A DNA stretch of 45,540 nt, taken from the NCBI GenBank assembly GCA_002373755.1, contig DFJU01000103.1, forward strand, positions 1 through 45,540, in the 5' to 3' direction. This DNA is from Bacteroidales bacterium UBA3663. GTDB taxonomy: Bacteria > Bacteroidota > Bacteroidia > Bacteroidales > UBA3663. Shown piece after piece: positions 1 through 5,753 of the stretch (positions are counted from its first letter, which is position 1; each line of letters opens with the position of its first letter). The notes under the pieces are model-generated. The model had not been told where the DNA came from and ran no database searches. It saw nothing but the letters and a program-made list of their open reading frames with translations. The translations under genes and the position numbers were made by a program.

Positions 1-203
1 ACTTCATCGGCTGCCATCTGGTCGAATTCGGCATCGGTGTAGTATGTCACTTCCAGCTCGACGTCGTATTCGGGCATCGTGCTGAGTGTCCACACCGTAC
101 CGTCGGCACTGGGCGTGAGGTCGATGGGGTCAGGGTCTTGTGCCCATGCGCCCGTCGCCACTGTCAGCAGCAGTGCCATGATGTATAGAAATCGATGTTT
201 CAT
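1..203 (-). CDS. Secreted protein, N-terminal part only (runs off the window)
   Basis: An open frame starts at the ATG at 203-201 and is still open at base 1, so only about 67 codons are visible. The first 21 or so residues form a clear signal peptide (MKHRFLYIMALLLTVATGAW, then AQD), so the product is exported. The mature part contains a phrase like TVWTLSTMPEYDVELEVTYY. From memory, similar short blocks occur in secreted or surface proteins of Prevotella-like bacteria, but I cannot assign a function. It lies 221 bp downstream of the next minus-strand gene and no promoter is obvious in between. The signal peptide closely resembles that of the neighbour (shared VATGA), which suggests related exported proteins. 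Confidence 0.7.
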   Translation of the reverse strand, partial: MKHRFLYIMALLLTVATGAWAQDPDPIDLTPSADGTVWTLSTMPEYDVELEVTYYTDAEFDQMAADE

Positions 204-243
204 TATTCTTTAATTTTTTAATTGTTTGTTATTTCTTTTGTCT

Positions 244-285
244 GACGACTCTTATATGTTCATGTTTTCCGAGTCGTCTTTTTTT
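244..285 (+). terminator. Hairpin followed by a T-run (plus orientation)
   Basis: GACGACTC at 244-251 pairs perfectly with GAGTCGTC at 271-278, followed by seven T. The 19-base loop is long for a terminator. It points along the plus strand, where no gene lies upstream. It may instead be a leader hairpin of the minus-strand gene starting at 203. The rest of 204-424 shows nothing recognisable. Confidence 0.4.
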
Positions 286-424
286 CTGAATCTGTTGCTC
301 TTTCGTGCGGGGAGGCCGCCCTCTCCGTGGGAGCTGTGCGGGCTGGGATCCGCTGTGCGCGGGCCTCTCTGACGAATCAGTCCCTTAATCACAGATAAAT
401 TGGTAAATCGATAAATAGGTTAGG

Positions 425-1189
425 TTAAAAAGCGAGGCAGGCACGAACTTGGTTGTCGAGGTCCTCCTTATTGTCCATGAACCATTTGCCATTGGAGAGG
501 TACACGTGGTAGGCGGAGCCTAAGAACTCCGACGACGACCAGTAGAAGGCGTTCTCCTGCAAGGTTGTTCCTCCGGCGGTGGTGATAGTTGTATTCAAGC
601 CAGTGTAACTTGCATCGTTACCACCATTGGCTTTGAACATCTGCTTCCACTGATCCTGACTGGGCAGGCACCACTTGGCTCCCGTGATGGCAGTCTTACC
701 CTCGCAGGTACTCACAGCCGTTGACCAGTTCGATTGAGCCTCGTCAGCCAATGCGATGGCCAGGCCGTTTTTGTAAGTAGCGTCGTAAGTGTCGCTGCCC
801 ACGTAGGCTATCATGGCCGCGGGGGTCTCTGAGGCGGCTATGGCATCGGCTGCTGTAGCATATACGTTACCGTCGGTTGTCACGATGTTGCCGATATGCT
901 TTACTGTCACTGCACTGAGGGCGATGGGGTACGTTAGAACTGCAGCCTTCTTCACCGCCGTGACGCTCTTCACCTTCTTCGTGCCGTTGTACTTGACGCT
1001 GACCGCCGTGCCTGCGGCTACGCCCTCAAGGGGCAGTGCCTGATACTCGCCTTCGCCGGCCTTGCCCTGCCAGTTTGAGGCATCCTCGGTGCCTTCCTTC
1101 ACAGTCACTGTGTAAGTAGTCTGTGCCATTGCGCCCGTCGCTACTGCTGCGAGCAGCACGAGCATTGAAATAAATCTTGTTTTGAACAT
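425..1189 (-). CDS. Secreted FISUMP/DUF1566-like protein
   Basis: 254 residues with a typical signal peptide (MFKTRFISMLVLLAAVATGA, then MAQ), so it is exported. Residues about 25-85 are a threonine/valine/lysine-rich beta-type region. The C-terminal half (about 105-254) has the hallmarks of the FISUMP/DUF1566 (Lcl C-terminal-like) fold: WCLPSQDQWKQMF, then YWSSSEF, then VYLSNGKWF, and VRACLAF at the very end. Such domains are common in secreted proteins of gut Bacteroidetes and Fibrobacteres; the molecular role is unknown, with carbohydrate or surface binding suspected. The stop TAA is at 425-427. The start was chosen because it gives an immediate signal peptide. No convincing promoter is visible, and the gene tail just upstream (1237-1338) suggests it once followed another gene in a transcript. 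Confidence 0.75.
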   Translation of the reverse strand: MFKTRFISMLVLLAAVATGAMAQTTYTVTVKEGTEDASNWQGKAGEGEYQALPLEGVAAGTAVSVKYNGTKKVKSVTAVKKAAVLTYPIALSAVTVKHIGNIVTTDGNVYATAADAIAASETPAAMIAYVGSDTYDATYKNGLAIALADEAQSNWSTAVSTCEGKTAITGAKWCLPSQDQWKQMFKANGGNDASYTGLNTTITTAGGTTLQENAFYWSSSEFLGSAYHVYLSNGKWFMDNKEDLDNQVRACLAF

Positions 1190-1236
1190 AACTTGAAAAT
1201 TTAATTTGTTAATAAAATGGTTAATTAAAAAAATGT

Positions 1237-1338
1237 TTATAGACTGTCGATTGGGATGAGCTGGTACTCCTTGTCCACGTCCACGTCATCGGTGGGCTGC
1301 CTGCCGCTCAGGGCGCGGATTAGTTCGCTGTTGCGCTT
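1237..1338 (-). pseudogene. Orphan C-terminal gene tail (about 33 codons)
   Basis: Reading the minus strand, a frame opens right after a TGA (1341-1339) and runs 33 codons to TAA at 1239-1237. It encodes a protein-like, acidic tail containing ALSGRQPTDDVDVDKEYQLI and ending PIDSL. It has no start codon and lies 47 bp before the next minus-strand gene, where an upstream operon gene would end. I read it as the surviving 3' end of a deleted gene. The family is not recognised. It could be a chance frame, but its composition is more protein-like than the sequence around it. Confidence 0.4.
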
Positions 1339-1370
1339 TCATCATTGTGTACGGAAGTTAAGACGGGGAC

Positions 1371-1414
1371 AAAAAAACAAGCCGACTTCTCTTGCATGGA
1401 CGCAAGAAAAGCCG
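1371..1414 (-). terminator. Rho-independent terminator (minus orientation)
   Basis: On the minus strand CGGCTTTTCTTGC (1414-1402) pairs with GCAAGAGAAGTCG (1395-1383) across a 6-base loop, with two G-U pairs, and is followed by GCTTG and seven T (1377-1371). It stands upstream of the gene tail at 1237-1338 with no intact minus-strand gene immediately before it. It may therefore mark the end of a gene that has been lost. A second hairpin, TTTACG/CGTAAA with a CGGG/CCCG inner stem, lies next to it at 1419-1443. Confidence 0.55.
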
Positions 1415-1858
1415 TATATTTACGCGGGCGACCCGCTCGTAAAATAAAAGATGTTGTTACCTCTCTTGTAGGCGAGCGCCTGAGAGAGAGAGAGAGAGAG
1501 TAATCAAATTATCGGAATGACCAAGGAAATTGGTCATTCTTTTATTGTTGCGTTCAATATTAGTGGCTATTGTGTCAGTCATAACATTTAACATTTTCTG
1601 GGTTGCAGTGCAAAGATAAGGTAGCATTTTGTTTTGTTGTGCGTTTTGCGCAGAATCTTGTGTGAAATTGCACACATAATCGGTTGCTGTGACAGGCTGA
1701 CTGGACAAAAAGAGCCATTGGACATAAAAAGACTTGCAGAAATGCAGAGCTATCCACTTTCGCAAGCTCGTATCATAGTAAGTGTTCAGAATTAATTGCT
1801 GTCCGTTCTCTGACGATACACGAGACAGTCGGACGTGAGCAATTTCGCTGAAAGCAAA
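1415..1858. other. Non-coding accessory stretch with hairpins and a dinucleotide tract
   Basis: No credible gene is seen here; open frames have atypical protein sequence and no domain. It holds the hairpin at 1419-1443, a (GA)9 tract at 1482-1500, a perfect 10-bp stem GAATGACCAA/TTGGTCATTC at 1515-1539 followed by TTTTA, and at 1777-1798 a 22-base word that matches the end of the MITE-like element at 7891-8070 at 19 positions. It looks like degraded mobile or intergenic DNA. Confidence 0.5.
1482..1500. repeat. (GA)9 dinucleotide tract
   Basis: A pure GA run of 19 bases. Such tracts can slip during replication, but no credible coding frame or promoter is placed so that slippage would switch a gene. 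Confidence 0.9.
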
Positions 1859-1893
1859 CCGCCGAGGCTCTCTTCAGTTGAGAATCTCGGCGG
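1859..1893 (-). terminator. Terminator of the DUF2442 transcript
   Basis: CCGCCGAG (1859-1866) and CTCGGCGG (1886-1893) form a perfect 8-bp GC-rich stem, with an inner TCTC/GAGA extension. On the minus strand it is followed by TTTGCTTTC. It sits 30 bp past the DUF2442 stop codon, the expected place for transcription to end. Confidence 0.7.
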
Positions 1894-1923
1894 ATATTTT
1901 CTGTGAGTGAGGGGGAATCTGGA

Positions 1924-2148
1924 CTATTTATTTGCAGTCTTATGTCGGAAGAAACCTTCATAACAGAGGTCTTCGTCCAGATGCTCCCAATGGATTCCGT
2001 ATGGCGAGAGCGTATATTGCTCGCGCTCGGCGGGTGTGGCGTTGCGCAGTGCCGTGTAGTCGGCAAAGCGCTCACAGGCCTTTTGGCCGTCAGCGGTCTG
2101 CACCCAAATCTCGGTTGGTGTGAGCCAGATTTTCTTAATTTCCATCAT
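1924..2148 (-). CDS. DUF2442 family protein
   Basis: 74 residues, starting with two consecutive ATG codons. The family pattern is clear: a WVQTADGQKA strand, ADYTALRNATPAEREQ, then YGIHWEHLDEDLCYEGF near the end. DUF2442 proteins are small, of unknown biochemical role, and are very often encoded directly after a DUF4160 protein; the pair has been noted as toxin-antitoxin-like, but the function is unproven. Here the first ATG lies 2 bp after the stop of a DUF4160 remnant (TGA-TC-ATG-ATG), so the usual gene order is kept although the partner has lost its front. The length is normal for the family. A strong terminator follows at 1859-1893. Confidence in the family is high, in any function low. 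Confidence 0.85.
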   Translation of the reverse strand: MMEIKKIWLTPTEIWVQTADGQKACERFADYTALRNATPAEREQYTLSPYGIHWEHLDEDLCYEGFFRHKTANK

Positions 2149-2150
2149 GA

Positions 2151-2267
2151 TCAGTACTTTTTAAAATATTCGTTCCAACGTGCAGTGATAATCTCACGAT
2201 TCTCCTCTACTATGGCTTCAGCCAGTTTCAACTCGGCCGACTTCAGCCCCTTGTTGTCAATATCTGT
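2151..2267 (-). pseudogene. Truncated DUF4160 gene, C-terminal remnant
   Basis: Between a TGA at 2270-2268 and the TGA at 2153-2151 the minus strand encodes 38 codons containing SAELKLAEAIVEENREI and ending ITARWNEYFKKY. This matches the conserved C-terminal helices of the DUF4160 variant that ends in a W-N-E-Y-F signature and normally precedes DUF2442. The N-terminal half of the domain, usually with an H-x-P-H-F-H type segment, is missing and no start codon is present. The frame overlaps the last codons of the unrelated gene at 2257-2832, so the break point is near 2260. I infer a deletion or insertion joined the two genes. Confidence 0.6.
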
Positions 2268-2832
2268 TCAAATCGATTAGTGTTTCAGCATCTGGATTTG
2301 AGACGGTCTCCTCTTGGACAAATCTCTGAAAGAATTCGTCGATAACAAGTTCTTGGAGTTCGGGCTCTCGCTTTGCATTTTGTTTGTTCAGCAAAATATA
2401 AAGACTGACTTTGTCTGAAACAATGTGCAAGAAAAATTCGTCACTGATTGTATTTCTTACCATTTGGCTGTAGAATCGGTATCTTCTGGTGTTTTCATAG
2501 TTCATGCCTTCATCCGCATTGCCGACAAACATAAAAGAGGCCATTGAGTCATTCCTCAAAATCTCTTCCTTCATTAAATGAAAAATCGTGTAGATAATCG
2601 TTCTTGGTTCATTGGTGTTTGTGATGAAAGAATACTTCCGGCGAGAGAAATTCATCTTCTTCAAATAAAATTTGAGACCGTAAACATGTTTGTCATATAC
2701 TTCCACCCGAACGATATAAAAGAGATTGGATTTAAGGGACTTGAACCGGTAATACGCAATATAATTCAGATTCTTGTCTTTCTCAGAATAATCATTCATG
2801 ATGAAAGCACAAGGATAGAATCTCTCGTTCAT
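2257..2832 (-). CDS. Hypothetical protein, possibly the main part of a gene split by a stop
   Basis: 191 residues, AT-rich, rich in Tyr, Phe, Lys and Asn, with no signal peptide or membrane segment. Visible blocks are IAYYRFKSLKSNLFYIVRVE, TIIYTIFHLMKEEILRND, ASFMFVGNADEG and TRRYRFYSQMV. The style resembles uncharacterised accessory-region proteins of Bacteroidetes, but I do not recognise the family. The ATG at 2832 follows directly and in frame after the TAA of the 56-codon frame at 2833-3003, so the two could be one gene of about 248 codons interrupted by a nonsense codon. The 3' end abuts the DUF4160 remnant. Its composition differs clearly from the GC-rich rnr gene next door, consistent with transfer. 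Confidence 0.5.
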   Translation of the reverse strand: MNERFYPCAFIMNDYSEKDKNLNYIAYYRFKSLKSNLFYIVRVEVYDKHVYGLKFYLKKMNFSRRKYSFITNTNEPRTIIYTIFHLMKEEILRNDSMASFMFVGNADEGMNYENTRRYRFYSQMVRNTISDEFFLHIVSDKVSLYILLNKQNAKREPELQELVIDEFFQRFVQEETVSNPDAETLIDLNRY

Positions 2833-3003
2833 TTAGATAAGGTAAGTGTAAAGAGGATTCCTGTTCTCTTTCAGTTGCTTGTGAGACAGCACTTTTACTG
2901 ACTTTTTCAAATCGACACACAATGCATCGGAACTGGTTTTGTCAAACGAGTTCGTTTTGTCTTTCAACTGTATCTTCTTGTCAAAAAACTTCATGGTTCC
3001 CAT
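2833..3003 (-). CDS. Small hypothetical protein (56 aa) or N-terminal part of the next gene
   Basis: Starts at ATG 3003-3001 (a second ATG lies at 2994) and ends in TAA at 2835-2833, with the ATG of the 191-residue gene following immediately in the same frame. The product is lysine-rich (KFFDKKIQLKDK near the start, VKVLSHKQLKENRNPLYTYL near the end) and has no signal peptide. No family is recognised. Two readings fit: a short coupled leader gene, or the true start of a single gene inactivated by one stop codon. A promoter-like TATCTTCG lies about 52 bp upstream. Confidence 0.4.
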   Translation of the reverse strand: MGTMKFFDKKIQLKDKTNSFDKTSSDALCVDLKKSVKVLSHKQLKENRNPLYTYLI

Positions 3004-3054
3004 AATGGCTGAGTTGTTGAATGTTGAAATATGAATTATAGCGTATTGTTGTCG

Positions 3055-3062
3055 CGAAGATA
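3055..3062 (-). promoter_or_regulatory. Candidate -7 element for the 3003-2257 transcript
   Basis: The minus strand reads TATCTTCG, one base from the Bacteroidetes -7 consensus TAnnTTTG. A TTG lies 17 bp further upstream (3082-3080), slightly closer than usual. Confidence 0.4.
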
Positions 3063-3280
3063 GTTTTTTTTTGTTCGCACAAAAAGAAAGGCAAAGAATA
3101 TCTTAGTATTTCTCTTTAAGAACCATGTAAATGATATTTCGGCGTTGTCATTTGTCAAGCCAAGAAAGCTGTAAAGATTACGTTCATAACGATGTTTCAG
3201 CAACCTGATCGACAAGCCATTTGTCACCGAAATATAAAGTCTTCGATTTTGAGATTTCACTGTTTTTTCCCTCCTTCACC

Positions 3281-3309
3281 TTGCAAGTCGCGAAATTTCG
3301 CTATATTTG
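3281..3309 (+). promoter_or_regulatory. rnr promoter
   Basis: TTG at 3281-3283 and TATATTTG at 3302-3309 fit the Bacteroidetes -33/-7 pattern with an 18-bp spacer. Transcription would start near 3316, leaving a leader of about 50 bases before the ATG at 3365. The spacer contains a perfect palindrome. Confidence 0.65.
3290..3301. promoter_or_regulatory. 12-bp palindrome in the rnr promoter spacer
   Basis: GCGAAATTTCGC is perfectly self-complementary and ends just before the -7 element, a position where a bound dimeric regulator would block RNA polymerase. Its role as an operator is inference only. Confidence 0.4.
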
Positions 3310-3364
3310 CCGAAATGTAAGCAGGAGAGGAGGTTCGTCCTTACAAACTTAAACCTTAAGGAAT

Positions 3365-5530
3365 ATGGCAAAATCATCATCAGTCAAACTGTTGGAGCGC
3401 ATCACAGAGTGGTACAACCAGCATCCGAACAGTTCATACAACTATTTGCAGATTTCGCAGGAGATGGGCATCTTCGGCCGCAGCAACCGTGCCGACGTCT
3501 ATGAGGCGCTCACCATGCTGGCCGAACAGGGCTTCCTGCACGAAGACACGCCCGGCCGCTATTCGCTGAGCCAGGTGAAGGGCGAGAATCTGGTCGGTGT
3601 GTTCGACCGTCGCCACAACGGAATGCATCAGGTTGCGGTCGATGGCTACGACGTGCCGTTCACCGTGCTCGACAACGACGACATGCAGGCACTTTCGGGC
3701 GACAAGGTGCGCATACAGAAGGTGCCGGGCCGCATACACGGCCGCAACATACACGGCGTGATCGGCCCGAGGGCCCGCGTAATCGAGGTCATCGAACGTG
3801 CACCGCACCGCTACGTCGGCGTGTTGCAGAAGAACAACAAATATGCCTTCGTCGTGCCCGACAACCGCGCCCTCGACCGCGACATCTACATCCCCAACGA
3901 GCTGCTCGGCAAGGCGAAGGACGGCGACAAGGTGGTGGTCGATTTCCAGCGTTGGCCGGCATTCTCGAAAAACCCGATCGGCAAGGTGGCCGACGTGCTT
4001 GGCCGCAATGGCGAAAACAGTGCCGAGATGCACGCTATCCTGGCCGAATACGGCTTGCCCTACCGCTATCCGAAGAACGTCGAGAAGGCGGCCGACCGCA
4101 TTGCCGACGGCTGTACGCCCGACGAGATTGCACGCCGCGAGGACTTGCGCGATGTCTGCACCTTCACCATCGACCCCGCCGATGCCAAGGACTTTGACGA
4201 CGCGCTTTCGCTACGCCGCCTCGACAACGGCAACTGGGAGGCCGGCGTCCACATTGCCGACGTGACCTACTACGTGAAGCCCGATTCGGTCATCAACAAG
4301 GAGGCGTTCAGCCGCGCCACGTCGGTCTATCTCGTTGACCGCACCATCCCGATGCTGCCCGAAAAGCTGTGCAACCAGCTCTGTTCGCTGCGCCAGGACG
4401 AGGACAAGCTGACCTTCAGCTGCATCTTCGAGATGGACGACGACGCCAACGTGCTCAAGAGCCGCATCGTGCGCACCTGCATCCGCTCCAACCGCCGCTT
4501 CACCTACGAGGAGGCCCAGAACATCATCGAGACCGGTCAGGGCGACTACGCGGCCGAGGTGCTCCAGCTCGACCGTCTGGCCAAGCAGTTGCGCGCGCGC
4601 CGTTTCGCCGAGGGTGCCATCGCCTTCGACCGCGCCGAAGTGAAGTTTGAGATCGACGAGAAGGGCACGCCGGTGAGCGTCTATTTCAAGGTGTCGAAAG
4701 ATGCCAACAAGCTCGTCGAGGAGTTCATGCTGCTGGCCAACCGCACAGTGGCCGAGGCCATCGGCAAGGTGACGGGCAACCCGCGCGCCAAGGGCAAGAA
4801 TGCCAAGAAGCCGAAGCCGTTCGTCTATCGTGTGCACGACCAGCCATTGCCCGAAAAGCTCGAAAACCTCGCATCGATCGCAGCCCGCTTCGGCCACGAG
4901 ATGCCGGCCACGGGCAACAACCGCACCATCAGCCAGGGCATCAACCGCCTGATGAACGAAATCCACGAGCGGCCGGAGGAGAACATGCTGTCGATGCTCG
5001 CCATCCGCTCGATGGCCAAGGCCATCTACACCACCGAGAACATCGGCCACTATGGCCTCGCCTTCGACTACTACACGCACTTCACGTCGCCCATCCGCCG
5101 CTATCCCGACTGCATGGTGCACCGACTGCTCGACCGCTACCTGTTGCAGGGCGGACGCAGCGTGCCGCGCGAACAGCTCGAAGAGGAGTGCAAGCACTGC
5201 AGCGACATGGAACAGCTGGCCGCCACGGCCGAACGCGCCTCAATCAAGTACAAGCAGGCCGAATATCTCGGCGCGCGCATGGGGCAGGTGTTCGACGGCA
5301 CTGTGAGCGGCGTGTCGGAGTGGGGCATCTACGTCGAACTCGACGAAAGCAAGTGCGAGGGCCTCGTGCCTGTGCGCGACCTGAAGGACGACCACTACGT
5401 CTATGACGAGAAGAACTTCTGCCTCATCGGCCGTCGCACACACAAGCGCTACACCTTGGGCGACAAGCTCCGCGTGCAGGTGGCTGCGGTCAACATGGAA
5501 CGTCGCACAATCGACTTCGTGCTGGCCTGA
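3365..5530 (+). CDS. rnr: Ribonuclease R
   Basis: 721 residues, normal for RNase R, a processive 3'-to-5' exoribonuclease that digests structured RNA in the cytoplasm. Order of parts: a winged-helix segment (about 1-65), two cold-shock OB folds (about 75-230), the RNB catalytic domain (about 255-600) and an S1 RNA-binding domain (about 640-720). The RNB signature TIDPADAKDFDDALS at about 268-282 carries the aspartates that bind the catalytic magnesium. The HYGLAFDYYTHFTSPIRRYP block and the final GTVSGVSEWGIYVEL S1 motif are also intact. The basic tail seen in some homologues is absent; the protein stops at RRTIDFVLA. The ATG at 3365 fits the promoter and the start of the winged helix. The gene is monocistronic, with its own promoter and a strong terminator. 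Confidence 0.97.
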   Translation: MAKSSSVKLLERITEWYNQHPNSSYNYLQISQEMGIFGRSNRADVYEALTMLAEQGFLHEDTPGRYSLSQVKGENLVGVFDRRHNGMHQVAVDGYDVPFTVLDNDDMQALSGDKVRIQKVPGRIHGRNIHGVIGPRARVIEVIERAPHRYVGVLQKNNKYAFVVPDNRALDRDIYIPNELLGKAKDGDKVVVDFQRWPAFSKNPIGKVADVLGRNGENSAEMHAILAEYGLPYRYPKNVEKAADRIADGCTPDEIARREDLRDVCTFTIDPADAKDFDDALSLRRLDNGNWEAGVHIADVTYYVKPDSVINKEAFSRATSVYLVDRTIPMLPEKLCNQLCSLRQDEDKLTFSCIFEMDDDANVLKSRIVRTCIRSNRRFTYEEAQNIIETGQGDYAAEVLQLDRLAKQLRARRFAEGAIAFDRAEVKFEIDEKGTPVSVYFKVSKDANKLVEEFMLLANRTVAEAIGKVTGNPRAKGKNAKKPKPFVYRVHDQPLPEKLENLASIAARFGHEMPATGNNRTISQGINRLMNEIHERPEENMLSMLAIRSMAKAIYTTENIGHYGLAFDYYTHFTSPIRRYPDCMVHRLLDRYLLQGGRSVPREQLEEECKHCSDMEQLAATAERASIKYKQAEYLGARMGQVFDGTVSGVSEWGIYVELDESKCEGLVPVRDLKDDHYVYDEKNFCLIGRRTHKRYTLGDKLRVQVAAVNMERRTIDFVLA

Positions 5531-5594
5531 CGCGCGCCGAAATCCGCGTAGCAGCAGCCTTTTCACCGCCGATGGTGCGGAATTTTGAAACAAA

Positions 5595-5629
5595 GGGATG
5601 TCGGTTGTCGAGGCCGATGTCCCTTTTTT
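5595..5629 (+). terminator. rnr terminator
   Basis: GGGATGTCGG (5595-5604) pairs with CCGATGTCCC (5614-5623), 10 bp with two G-U pairs, around a 9-base loop and followed by six T. It lies 65 bp after the rnr stop codon. Confidence 0.85.
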
Positions 5630-5753
5630 GCGGCACTTTTTGTCTCTAACATGGGTGCATTTCGTATCATGAGCAGACAATGAACAGAACGGAATCGCCT
5701 TTTTATAAGCAAATGAGCATCTTTGCACCGAAAATCGAAAAACACTTTAACCG

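Noticed and set aside
1457..1765. A 102-codon minus-strand frame ending through the (GA)9 tract, a possible phase-variable gene
   Set aside because: Protein sequence is not plausible, the only repetitive part is LSLSLS at the end, and no promoter or family is visible.
4211..5197. A 328-codon minus-strand frame inside rnr
   Set aside because: Shadow of the rnr reading frame; no start signal, promoter or recognisable motif.
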